Source: Candidatus Cryptobacteroides excrementipullorum (GTDB lineage Bacteria; Bacteroidota; Bacteroidia; Bacteroidales; UBA932). Taken from it: a stretch of DNA of 64,000 nt. Shown here piece after piece: positions 1-8,255 of this stretch. The stretch covers positions 1 through 64,000 of the forward strand of contig JADILZ010000018.1 in assembly GCA_017695065.1 (NCBI GenBank). The letters are read 5' to 3'. Position 1 is the first letter of the stretch. Each line of letters opens with the position of its first letter. A program made the translations under genes and the position numbers. The notes under the pieces were generated by a model. That model was not told the origin of the DNA, did no database searches, and saw only the letters and a list, made by a program, of their open reading frames with translations.

Positions 1-265
1 GACAGCCCCTTGTTAAGGGGCGCCACCCCCATCCACCCCCTCGCTGGGGGCCCTGTCGCAGGCCACAGGCCTGCTCCTTAATAGGTAATTCGATGTAATT
101 TAATGAATTAAATTCATCGAATTCACGTTACATTAATGTCAGTTCGATGAATTATTTTTAACTATATTAGATTAGTATTCAATACCTTGACTTCAATGAC
201 CGGAATCCGTCGCACTGACGTTCGGAAATCCTGTCTGTCCACCTCCTGTCACTTCGTGACATTCG
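1..265. repeat. Modular palindromic repeat, copy 1 (cut by window edge)
   Basis: This noncoding segment is packed with hairpins: 5-21 (7-bp arms), 36-50 (five C, tcgct, five G), 58-74 (GCAGGCC and its complement around 3 nt), 87-123 (a near-perfect AT-rich palindrome with one bulge) and 247-261 (TGTCAC-ttc-GTGACA). The same modules recur in the same orientation at 54754-55190, and the 48 nt at 83-130 are identical to the matching stretch there. The final hairpin lies 6 nt past the stop codon of the leftward permease gene, so it could also end that transcript. The left boundary is outside the window. No open frame in it looks like a protein. Confidence 0.85.
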
Positions 266-267
266 GA

Positions 268-1596
268 TCATGAAGACTGTTCAGCAGAATGGCCGTCAGG
301 CTCGACCTTAATGATGAAGGTGACGGCGACCGTGGCGGCACAGCACAGTATCACCATCCAGAAGAAGCCGGTATAGCCGAGCCATTCCTGGAGATACCCG
401 GCCACCATGCCTGGCAGCATCATGCTCAGGGCCATGAAAGCCGTGCAGAGGGAATAGTGCGCTGTCTTGAATTCACCTTGGGAGAAATATATCAGATAGA
501 GCATGTAGGCAGTGAAGCCGAAGCCGTAGCCGAACTGTTCCACAAACACTGACAGGTTGATGACAAGGAAGTTATCCGGCTGGGCCATGCTCAGGTACAC
601 AAAGGTGAAGCAAGGGAGGGTCATGGCGGCGGCCATAGGCCAAAGTGACTTCTTCAGGCCCCATCTGGATGCGGCAATCCCGCCTGTTATCCCCCCGAGC
701 GTCAGGGCGGCCACTCCGACTGTCCCATAGACTATGCCCACATTCCCGGTTGAAAGGCCGAGTCCCCCGGCCTCTGCAGGATCCAGGAGGAAAGGGTTCA
801 TCATCTTGACGAGGAAAGCCTCAGGCAGGCGGTACAGGAGCATGAAGAGGATGGCTGTCCAGACATGCTTCTTCCGGAAGAATGTGACGAATGTCCTTCC
901 GAATTCCCTGAGAATTTCAGAAGCCGGACGGACGGTCCCGGACTGGCTGTGTGCCGGGCTCTCGGCCCTTGGCAACATGAATGTATGGTATAGTGCCACC
1001 GCCCCGAAAAGAAGGGCACAGAGCAGGAGGGTGATTCTCCATGCCGCCGGGACATCCCCGAGCCTGGTCTCCAGCAGGCCGGCCACGACCACCAGCACAC
1101 CCTGTCCGAAGATGGAGGCGCAGCGGTAGAAAGTGCTCCTTATGCCCACGAAGAATGACTGCTGCCTCCCGTCGAGTGCTATCATGTAGTATCCGTCAGC
1201 GGCGATGTCGTGTGTGGCGGATGCGAAGGCTGTCACCCAGAAGATGACAAGCGTCATGACGAAAAGGGAGACAGGCGTGCTGCCTGAAGCCGTCTCCTCC
1301 GGTGAGAGGCCGGGCAGGGAGAACGCGGCAAGGGCAAATGAGACTGCGATTACGGCCTGGGTCACGACCACCCACCATCTTTTGGTGCGGACAATGTCCA
1401 CAAAAGGACTCCAGAGGGGCTTCACCGTCCATGGAAGATACAGCAGACCGGTGTACATGGCTATGTCACCGTTGGACATGCCCATGTTCTTGAACATTAT
1501 CACGGATATGACATTGACGATGAAATAAGGGATGCCCTCCGCAAAATAAAGGGTAGGGACCCATGTCCATGGAGACAGTCCTGCTGTTCTTCCCAT
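268..1596 (-). CDS. AmpG-like major facilitator permease
   Basis: This 442-residue integral membrane protein has about twelve hydrophobic segments and no signal peptide. The opening resembles AmpG and related MFS permeases (LYFAEGIPYF near residues 17-26, then a loop with LPWTVKPLWSPFVD at about 53-66), and AHDIAADGYY-like residues follow near 128-137. AmpG-family members import anhydro-muropeptides for peptidoglycan recycling; the substrate here is inferred. It is the last gene of a long leftward run, 20 nt after a gene with a SpoIID domain, and that domain acts on peptidoglycan glycan strands, which supports a cell-wall role. A related sugar or siderophore permease is possible. The start ATG is kept because it precedes the first helix by a normal distance. 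Confidence 0.75.
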   Translation of the reverse strand: MGRTAGLSPWTWVPTLYFAEGIPYFIVNVISVIMFKNMGMSNGDIAMYTGLLYLPWTVKPLWSPFVDIVRTKRWWVVVTQAVIAVSFALAAFSLPGLSPEETASGSTPVSLFVMTLVIFWVTAFASATHDIAADGYYMIALDGRQQSFFVGIRSTFYRCASIFGQGVLVVVAGLLETRLGDVPAAWRITLLLCALLFGAVALYHTFMLPRAESPAHSQSGTVRPASEILREFGRTFVTFFRKKHVWTAILFMLLYRLPEAFLVKMMNPFLLDPAEAGGLGLSTGNVGIVYGTVGVAALTLGGITGGIAASRWGLKKSLWPMAAAMTLPCFTFVYLSMAQPDNFLVINLSVFVEQFGYGFGFTAYMLYLIYFSQGEFKTAHYSLCTAFMALSMMLPGMVAGYLQEWLGYTGFFWMVILCCAATVAVTFIIKVEPDGHSAEQSS

Positions 1597-1616
1597 CTTG
1601 CTGCTTTTTTATGGTT

Positions 1617-4130
1617 CTACTTGTCCGTGCACCCGGATAGAATGCGGTTTTCCAGGGCATCATCGCATGCGGAGATACTGGCGCCCCTGTAATAATGGGA
1701 AAGTATATCCCTGTAGCCGTAGCCGCGGGAAGCCATCACCGCAGCCCCTATCTGGCACAGGCCCACTCCGTGGCCCCATCCCCGGCCGCATATCCTGACA
1801 GTCCCGAACACTGCTGCAGGCATTTTCCCCGTCCTGAGATATTCTCCGGCAGATTTCTCCACGGCTTCACGCGGAATCTTCATCCCTACGGGGTCATAAT
1901 AACTCACCTCAAAGGCCGAGCTCTTCAGGTGCGACCTTGACAGGATTTTTCTGATTTCCAGTTCCTTGCCCACATCCACGGAGTTTTCTGTTCCTATGAC
2001 CCTGAGAAGGCTTATGCGTCCGGAACCGCCCCTTTCCAGCGGGACAAGGGCAAGCAGGACGCCTATACGCATGCCCAGTCTGGATGAAATGATGTCCGAC
2101 AGCTCCTCCCTGCCGTACTCTTCCTCCCACCTGAAAAAGTCCTTTGTCTCCAGGTCATAATCGTTCAGCACCTGCGAAAGTATACCAGTGTCGGATGTGT
2201 TGCAGAAAGGGACTGCGGCATCCGGGCCGTCCGCTACGGGCCCGATACCGTCCCCGGCACAGGCACAGGCTGTATCAGGTACACTGGAGAGATACGGATA
2301 ATCGGTATCTTCCCAGCATGTGGAGAAACGCTCGGTGACCCCGCCGCAGCATTTCGAAAACCTTGCATCACATATCTTCCCGCCGTACTCAAGTACCTGC
2401 CCCCATGTGGCATCCACGGCCTGCCTGACATTTTTCCCGACAGCCATCGCCACACCCTGGTATCTCTGGCAATGGTCATCCGCACAGACGTCGAACAGCC
2501 TGTGCTCCTCGCGGCCATACCACTTTATATGCAGCGGCACTTTTCCTACCGAAGCATCACTGCGGCACGGGGCCCCGGACTCTCCGCAGACATGGCCGCC
2601 TTCAGGATTCCTGACGGAGTCCAGGTAGGATACGATGGCAGGCACATTGTCCACACCCTCAGGGAACGGGCCGGTTTTCCACGGACGCTCCGCCACGTGC
2701 TTCCGCCCTGCCATCCTGGCCATAACCCATGACCTGGAAATGACAGCATGCGCCTTCAGGAACTCGACAGAAGCCTGCGGTTTCATCTCCGAGGACACCA
2801 CACTTAGCAGGTAGTCCTCGACACCTATAATATTGACGGCAGTAAGACGGTCCCTGTCCACGATTATCTTCAGGGAACCGGCGAAGGTCTGGTCCATTTT
2901 CCTTTCCCAGTGGAAATCGGTGCCTATGGTCACGCCGTGCAGCACGAAAGTAGGTTCGGCGAACATCATCGACGGTGTCTGGGCCTCGAAGAAAAGCTCG
3001 TCATAAAGAGCCCCGCCGTATTCTATCTTGCCCTCCCGGAATGAAGCGGAACGAGGCCCGGCCCCGTCCGAAAGAATTTCAAAAGTAATTGTCTCAGAAG
3101 ACATTATCCCCACCGAAAGCACAGGCTGTGTCCTGGTGAGCCGCCACAGGACCGCCTTTTCAGCCTCTTCGGACAATGTCACGTCAGAGTATATCTCCCC
3201 AAGGATTTCCGGGGTGAGCCTGTCGAAATCCGCCTCCACCGGCGCCACCGCCACACCGGCCATATCGGCGCATCCCGGGCTTATCATGATACGCTCGGGC
3301 CCGTCTGCGAAATACCGTCCCGGACGATGGGCACTGCGCAGCACGGCTACAGACCTGTATTCCCCGGCGCTGTACCAGGAAAACAGGTTGAACATAGGTT
3401 CTCCCCCGTCATCACGGACCGGTACGCAGTCAAGGAAGCGGTAGAACATCTTGGCTGCGGACTTGACCGTGGCAGCCCTCATCACGAACACGCCACGGAC
3501 AAACTTCCTGTAATGGAATATCTCGGCATCCTGTACAGCTGTCAAGTACTCAAGGACATCCTGGCGAGCGTCCCGGCCGCGGGTCTCCCCGGCAGACATG
3601 GCCCTTATCTTTTCCAGTTCCCTGTCCACATCGCACTCGAGCGGCATCTGGCCACGGAGGGCGGCCTGGAAGTGAAAATGGTCAGGGGCCGATGCCCCGC
3701 ACTCAGGCCCGTTATAAAACACTGTGCAACCGCTGTACGTCCTCGCCAGGTCAAGCATGTCCACATACCTCTTCCAGATGTTCTGCGGGACATGCCTGTC
3801 CGATGCAATCACCAGATGTCCTGCCAATATCGGGTACGGATTGACAAGTATGTCGTATTTCTTCGACTTGCGTCCGTCGAACCTCAGATGAATCTGCTCC
3901 ACAGGCCTGTTCTCCCGGCAAAGGAAGCACTTGCGGGACTTCACTGCCTCTTTCCCGACATCAGCCGCAGTGGAACGGATCCGCGCAGGGTTGAACTGGA
4001 CGGTGACCTCCAGCCCGCCTACCGTCATGCGCCTGGTCCTGACGTCCTTCAGCGCCCTGAAGTTCTCGCATGCCGACGGCCACCTCGAAAGCTGGTCGTT
4101 AATGAATTTTTCCAAAGGCATCCTCTTCAT
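1617..4130 (-). CDS. DUF4922 (HIT/GalT-like) fused to SpoIID/LytB domain
   Basis: The protein has about 837 residues. The frame is open further upstream, but the ATG at 4130 (MKRMPLEKF) is chosen because the earlier part runs into the preceding gene and looks untranslated. The first 330 or so residues resemble DUF4922: a CFLC pair near residue 70, NPYPILAGHLVI, and APDHFHFQ near 150, a His-x-His arrangement as in galactose-1-phosphate uridylyltransferase and HIT-type phosphorylases. The C-terminal half is SpoIID-like: VEDYLLSVVSSEM, an ISRSWVMARM segment near 465, and GWGHGVGLCQIGA near 783. SpoIID proteins cleave denuded peptidoglycan strands or stimulate amidases. No clear signal peptide is visible, which is odd because SpoIID normally acts outside the cytoplasm. 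It sits between a glycosyltransferase and an AmpG-like permease. Confidence 0.75.
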   Translation of the reverse strand: MKRMPLEKFINDQLSRWPSACENFRALKDVRTRRMTVGGLEVTVQFNPARIRSTAADVGKEAVKSRKCFLCRENRPVEQIHLRFDGRKSKKYDILVNPYPILAGHLVIASDRHVPQNIWKRYVDMLDLARTYSGCTVFYNGPECGASAPDHFHFQAALRGQMPLECDVDRELEKIRAMSAGETRGRDARQDVLEYLTAVQDAEIFHYRKFVRGVFVMRAATVKSAAKMFYRFLDCVPVRDDGGEPMFNLFSWYSAGEYRSVAVLRSAHRPGRYFADGPERIMISPGCADMAGVAVAPVEADFDRLTPEILGEIYSDVTLSEEAEKAVLWRLTRTQPVLSVGIMSSETITFEILSDGAGPRSASFREGKIEYGGALYDELFFEAQTPSMMFAEPTFVLHGVTIGTDFHWERKMDQTFAGSLKIIVDRDRLTAVNIIGVEDYLLSVVSSEMKPQASVEFLKAHAVISRSWVMARMAGRKHVAERPWKTGPFPEGVDNVPAIVSYLDSVRNPEGGHVCGESGAPCRSDASVGKVPLHIKWYGREEHRLFDVCADDHCQRYQGVAMAVGKNVRQAVDATWGQVLEYGGKICDARFSKCCGGVTERFSTCWEDTDYPYLSSVPDTACACAGDGIGPVADGPDAAVPFCNTSDTGILSQVLNDYDLETKDFFRWEEEYGREELSDIISSRLGMRIGVLLALVPLERGGSGRISLLRVIGTENSVDVGKELEIRKILSRSHLKSSAFEVSYYDPVGMKIPREAVEKSAGEYLRTGKMPAAVFGTVRICGRGWGHGVGLCQIGAAVMASRGYGYRDILSHYYRGASISACDDALENRILSGCTDK

Positions 4131-4162
4131 TGTCCGATACGGATAATTGATTTTCAACGAAT

Positions 4163-5662
4163 TCACCTGTTCCCGGAGAGCATTCTCCTGCGAGCCTCCA
4201 GTTCGCAGGTGCGTATCCAGTCCTTGTAGAAGTTGTTCGCGTTGACCTTCTCTATGTCCAGGGCTGCATCCGAGTTGCCCTCCCACCTGCGGCAGCAGTA
4301 AAGCACATCATATATACGTCCTATCCTGTATTCGCGGCTTATCCGCAGGCCGACGGCATAGTCCTCCCCGTAGCTTGTATCAGGGAAGCAGCCCGTTTTA
4401 CGGAGAACATGGACATTGAAGGCACGCGGTGCACCCAGCCCGTTGATACGCAAGGCGTTGTTCCTCCCGTTCCCGGGGGTCCACTCCCTGTGGTCGATGA
4501 CTCCGGGAGGTATCCCGCGCATGTTGAAATCAGTCATACGGTATGAACCGATGACCATCGCGCATCTTTCCTTCCTGAACACTTCCACAATCCTGGCCAG
4601 GGTGTCATTGCCGCTATACACGTCATCGCTGTCCAGCTGCACGGCGTATTTGCCGCAATACACGCTGTTTACAGCCACATTCCAGCAGCCGCCTATCCCG
4701 AGCCCGGACATCTCAGGGACAATGTGTATGAATCCGGGGGAGAATGTGCCTGGCTCCGGTCCCGGGACGGACTCCCGGCCATAGTCTGCAGCCACCGATC
4801 CGAGAATCTCCGAAGTGCCGTCAACGGAATGGTTGTCCACCACAATCACGTTGAAAGGAAAGCTGCATTTCTGGGAAAGGGCGCTCATGACAGCGTCCTT
4901 CACTGTCCTCGCCCTGTTCAGCACCGGTATCACGATGGAAGCCTCCACAGGGAAGACCGTTCCATCATCCTCTACTGCCGGAATGTCAGTGACGGACAAG
5001 GCCCCGGATTCCGGAGGAAGACATGCCCCCTCCCGTACAAGGTGCGCAGTGCATATCCGCTCCATCTCCACCTGCACCTGCCTGTTCTTCGGATCGACAT
5101 AGTCGAACTGCTTTTCCCCGGACTTCCTGTGGTCAGTCTCCAGCTCAGTGTAAAGGAACTCGCAGACATGGACTATCCTGTTCATCCTCAGTCTCAGGTC
5201 ATACAAGGCACCCCATCTGTAATCTTCATCCATACGCCCGACTGCACGCCTGAAAGACCTTGTCCTGAACACCAGGACAGACCCGAAATCGAAATCGTCC
5301 CGTAGAGCCCCCTTCTGGCAGTCGATCAGCGGATGTTTCCGCACAGACAGGCCGCCATTCCCGTCAGGCACCTGGTCATAATGGTCAGAATACAGCATGT
5401 CCGCCCCGGTATCCTCCGCCACCCTGACCATCCGGTCAAGGGCAAGATACCCCATCTGGAGCGGCTGCGGCTTGATATACAGAAGAATAAACTCGGACCT
5501 CGCAGCATCTGCGATGGAGCGCAATGTGGAAGTTTCCGAAAATGAAGGCTGCGGTATGACCGTGGCCCCGTCAAAAGCCGTGCTCTGTGACAATGTGTCG
5601 AGAGTACGGGAAATGTCCCGGCCGTCGGGCATAGGCAAGATAAAGCATTCGATTCCAGGCAT
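4163..5662 (-). CDS. Tandem GT-A family 2 glycosyltransferase
   Basis: The protein has 499 residues and two GT-A-like halves. The C-terminal half (about 240-499) is a standard family 2 glycosyltransferase: VIPVLNRARTVKDAVMSALS, VIVVDNHSVDGT, and LDSDDVY carrying the DxD metal site. The N-terminal half looks degenerate. It keeps a YSDHYD motif near 95 and a DFDFGSVLVF acceptor-loop-like stretch, but lacks a clear nucleotide-binding opening. It may be a second transferase domain or a substrate-binding relic. Members transfer a sugar from a nucleotide donor; donor and acceptor cannot be told. It lies 11 nt after the Nudix gene and 32 nt before the DUF4922-SpoIID gene, so co-transcription is likely. 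Confidence 0.75.
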   Translation of the reverse strand: MPGIECFILPMPDGRDISRTLDTLSQSTAFDGATVIPQPSFSETSTLRSIADAARSEFILLYIKPQPLQMGYLALDRMVRVAEDTGADMLYSDHYDQVPDGNGGLSVRKHPLIDCQKGALRDDFDFGSVLVFRTRSFRRAVGRMDEDYRWGALYDLRLRMNRIVHVCEFLYTELETDHRKSGEKQFDYVDPKNRQVQVEMERICTAHLVREGACLPPESGALSVTDIPAVEDDGTVFPVEASIVIPVLNRARTVKDAVMSALSQKCSFPFNVIVVDNHSVDGTSEILGSVAADYGRESVPGPEPGTFSPGFIHIVPEMSGLGIGGCWNVAVNSVYCGKYAVQLDSDDVYSGNDTLARIVEVFRKERCAMVIGSYRMTDFNMRGIPPGVIDHREWTPGNGRNNALRINGLGAPRAFNVHVLRKTGCFPDTSYGEDYAVGLRISREYRIGRIYDVLYCCRRWEGNSDAALDIEKVNANNFYKDWIRTCELEARRRMLSGNR

Positions 5663-5673
5663 GACAACATTAT

Positions 5674-6267
5674 TTACAACAATGCAAGCAGCGGTCCCCG
5701 CACTCTGGCAAGCTCCTGCTCGAAGTTGGGGGTGAAGACCGACTTGCCCAAATTTTCCATGATTTCCTCCATTTCCCAGTACCTGCCGTCCTCCACTTCA
5801 TCCATGTCAGGGGAAAGAGTGAAATTCCCGACAGCGGCGAATACGTTGACAAGCTCCTTCTCAATCGGGGACTCGAATACATAGGAACAGAGATAGACCG
5901 GGTTGAACTCCCGGAAGCCAAGCTCTTCCGAAGCCTCGCGGAACAGGGCCTCGACAAGAAGTTCGCCGTAATCCACATGGCCGCCGACTGCGGTGTCCCA
6001 TCTGCCGGGCTGTATGTCCTTGTGCACAGACCTCTTCTGAAGATAGAGACGTCCGTGACGGTCAATGATATGCAGATGCACGACAGGGTGAAGAGGCTTC
6101 ATACCTCCATGGCAGTACTGTCTGGATGCCCTTCCGACCACCAGGCCGGAAGGCTCGACCACAGGAAAGACCTCTTTCCCGGGCCCGCATGGGTCATCAG
6201 GAGGATCCCCGGCCCTGCGCGGAGGCAGTACCGGCGGCATGTCCAAAGGATAGATCAGATCAAACAT
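5674..6267 (-). CDS. Nudix hydrolase, isopentenyl-diphosphate isomerase-like
   Basis: This is a Nudix-fold protein of about 197 residues. The Nudix box is complete: Gly at the start of GHVDYGELLVEALF, followed directly by REASEELGF, matching Gx5Ex7REUxEExGU. Upstream, HPVVHLHIIDRHGRLYLQKR and GRWDTAVGGHVD resemble the Nudix branch that includes IDI-like and general nucleotide-diphosphate hydrolases. The substrate is unknown. Two starts are possible, 6288 (MRYGYMPMF) and 6267 (MFDLIYP). The latter is preferred because it leaves only an 8-nt overlap with the upstream membrane-protein gene and gives the usual N-terminus. It belongs to the long leftward run. Confidence 0.8.
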   Translation of the reverse strand: MFDLIYPLDMPPVLPPRRAGDPPDDPCGPGKEVFPVVEPSGLVVGRASRQYCHGGMKPLHPVVHLHIIDRHGRLYLQKRSVHKDIQPGRWDTAVGGHVDYGELLVEALFREASEELGFREFNPVYLCSYVFESPIEKELVNVFAAVGNFTLSPDMDEVEDGRYWEMEEIMENLGKSVFTPNFEQELARVRGPLLALL

Positions 6268-6964
6268 AGGCATATATCCATACCGCACCTATTATCAGCA
6301 CTATTCCAAGGATAAGGGCCTTCACCGCCCTTCCGGACGGCTTCCCGCCGGAAGGGCCGCTGTCCACCGCATCGGAGAAAAAGATGAACATGGCCGGAAG
6401 GCAGGCGGCTGCAAGCAGCAGGTCCTCCGGGATATTGAAAAGCACTATCTTGGTCATCGACAGGAGCGCCCAGTGCATTATGAATATGAAAGCGAAGAAG
6501 TTCACCTTCCTGTTGAATGCCATGAGCATACCGAGCATGTACAGGGCCACGGCGCTCGGAAGCATAGGCGTGGTCATCTCAGGGAATGACATCCCCCTTA
6601 AAAGGGAAACCACCGGATAGACGAGAGGAAGCAGGATCATTATCACTCCCCATGGCCTGTATTTCCCTGATTTCTGGAAAGATGAGTAATGAGTGGCCAG
6701 GTCATACACCCAAGATGCAGCCACAAGGCACCAGAAAATCGCCATGACGCTTGAATGCTCCCTTGTGGCAGCGAACTTCATATAATAAACGAAGGCTATC
6801 CAAAGCGATTCGAGCACCATCAGCACCTTGGTGGCAATCTTGGCCCATGTGCACGGACGGAACCACAGGATGAGTGTCAGTACAGCCGCCACCGTGATGA
6901 AGGCCAGCTGGAAGGGCCACGTGGCCGCGTTATATTCAGCTATCGAGTTCCAGAAAATTTCCAT
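6260..6964 (-). CDS. DUF6064-like multi-pass membrane protein
   Basis: This hydrophobic protein of 234 residues has about seven to eight predicted membrane segments and no signal peptide. The N-terminus (MEIFWNSIAEYNAATWPFQ) resembles the DUF6064 family of uncharacterised bacterial membrane proteins. No catalytic motif is visible. Its 3-prime end overlaps the Nudix gene by 8 nt and its start lies 3 nt after the exporter subunit gene, so translational coupling is likely. Function cannot be assigned. Confidence 0.65.
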   Translation of the reverse strand: MEIFWNSIAEYNAATWPFQLAFITVAAVLTLILWFRPCTWAKIATKVLMVLESLWIAFVYYMKFAATREHSSVMAIFWCLVAASWVYDLATHYSSFQKSGKYRPWGVIMILLPLVYPVVSLLRGMSFPEMTTPMLPSAVALYMLGMLMAFNRKVNFFAFIFIMHWALLSMTKIVLFNIPEDLLLAAACLPAMFIFFSDAVDSGPSGGKPSGRAVKALILGIVLIIGAVWIYAYV

Positions 6965-6967
6965 ATT

Positions 6968-7465
6968 CTACAGATATTTTGAGCCTCTGGTCATGGAGTT
7001 GGCCCTTTCCCTGAGCAGGAACACAGGAAGAGTGGCGCCAACGGCAAGCATGAATATGACACTGAAGGCAACAGCCCCGTTGAACATCATCGACTGCAGA
7101 TACTCGCTTCCCTGTGTCGGTGAAGAGATGTTCTGCAGGAACATTATAAGGGAGAACACAGTCTTGTAGGCATAGGTACCCGGGACCATCGGAAGCAAGG
7201 CCGGGATATACAGCACCGTCATCGGGCAGAACACCTTGCGTCCGAACCACACGCTCCCTGTCCCTATAATGAAAGCCGCCACCAGGGAGGCTGAGGCTAT
7301 GTCCACCCCGAGGAATGTCATCAGACAGTACCGTGTGGCATGTCCAACGGCGGCCAGGACGGCAATATACTTGAATGCCCTTAGAGGCGGATCGGAAATG
7401 GCACCGAACCCCATTGCGGCTATCGCTGCGAAAAAGCCATCGGCGAGAATATCCACTGCTATCAT
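6968..7465 (-). CDS. Threonine/serine exporter, C-terminal (YjjB/DUF3815-like) subunit
   Basis: This 165-residue protein has about five membrane segments. It matches the short DUF3815/YjjB half of the ThrE-type exporter: GFGAISDPPLRAFKYIAVLAA, VGHATRYCL and PALLPMVPGTYAYKT are typical. In corynebacterial ThrE the two halves are one polypeptide; in enterobacteria and Bacteroidota they are separate genes, YjjP and YjjB, which export threonine, serine or, in E. coli, succinate. The start overlaps the stop of the partner gene by 4 nt, so the two are probably made in equal amounts. The exported substrate is inferred from family only. Confidence 0.8.
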   Translation of the reverse strand: MIAVDILADGFFAAIAAMGFGAISDPPLRAFKYIAVLAAVGHATRYCLMTFLGVDIASASLVAAFIIGTGSVWFGRKVFCPMTVLYIPALLPMVPGTYAYKTVFSLIMFLQNISSPTQGSEYLQSMMFNGAVAFSVIFMLAVGATLPVFLLRERANSMTRGSKYL

Positions 7466-8229
7466 AACAGACTGTCTTTAACCAACATGAGAGTTCCTGA
7501 CATCCCTATTGCGATGCATACGATAAGCATCAGGGCATTGACAAGACGGCTTATCCCTATCTGGATATGGCCGTCGGTTATATCTATCACCCCGTTTATG
7601 AGAGGTACTCCAGGCACAAGGTACAGCACGCTCGTCGCCAGGGCTATCTCGGCGGACTCTATCCCGAGGGACAAGGCCGACGAGGCGCAGAGCGAGGCCA
7701 CGAAGGCGGATACGATGAACACAATATAGTGGTTCACACCCCGCCTTGTCAGATGCTGTCTGGTGAAGAAGCCCACGAGAGTCGATGTAAAGACTATCAG
7801 CATGGCCCACACTCCACCTCCGAAAAGACGGCAGAAAGAGGCGTTTGCAAGTCCCACCATGAAAAGCACGAACCACGGATTGATCTTCGGCTTTGAAATC
7901 AGCTCGTCGAACTTGTGGCGGATGGCTTCAAGCGACATGTCGTTGTCATAGGCAGCCCAGCTCAACGCGCTCAGATCAGCGTTCCACTCGAAACTTATCG
8001 GGAAGCCAGGTATGTCGAGGACCCTGGTGCTCATCGTGGAGCCTCCCTTCTCGCAGACCGTCAGCGTAGCTGTCTTCTGGGAGGTATGGATACGCACCTC
8101 AGTACCGAGGGCCTCGCCTATGCGCTTGCTGTTACGCACGACGCGGGAAGTGTGTACCCCCGCGCCGAGCATATGCGTCACATATCTGGAAATGAAATCA
8201 GCTATGTCGTTTACGTATTCCTGTGTCAT
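7462..8229 (-). CDS. Threonine/serine exporter, N-terminal (YjjP/DUF1212-like) subunit
   Basis: This 255-residue protein has a soluble N-terminal region of about 115 residues followed by five membrane segments. The soluble part keeps the family signature HMLGAGVHTSRVVRNSKRI near residues 19-37, and LVPGVPLINGVIDI occurs near 206-219. It pairs with the short subunit directly downstream by a 4-nt overlap. The product would sit in the inner membrane as part of a two-component exporter for small amino acids or dicarboxylates. It lies 26 nt after the AspT-type transporter gene. The split into two genes is normal for this phylum and is not a frameshift. Confidence 0.82.
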   Translation of the reverse strand: MTQEYVNDIADFISRYVTHMLGAGVHTSRVVRNSKRIGEALGTEVRIHTSQKTATLTVCEKGGSTMSTRVLDIPGFPISFEWNADLSALSWAAYDNDMSLEAIRHKFDELISKPKINPWFVLFMVGLANASFCRLFGGGVWAMLIVFTSTLVGFFTRQHLTRRGVNHYIVFIVSAFVASLCASSALSLGIESAEIALATSVLYLVPGVPLINGVIDITDGHIQIGISRLVNALMLIVCIAIGMSGTLMLVKDSLL

Positions 8230-8255
8230 AAATCAGTCTGGATATTTCCGCTGCA

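Noticed and set aside
6968..8229. Apparent frameshift splitting a ThrE-type exporter
   Set aside because: The two-gene form with a 4-nt overlap is the normal YjjP/YjjB arrangement in many bacteria.
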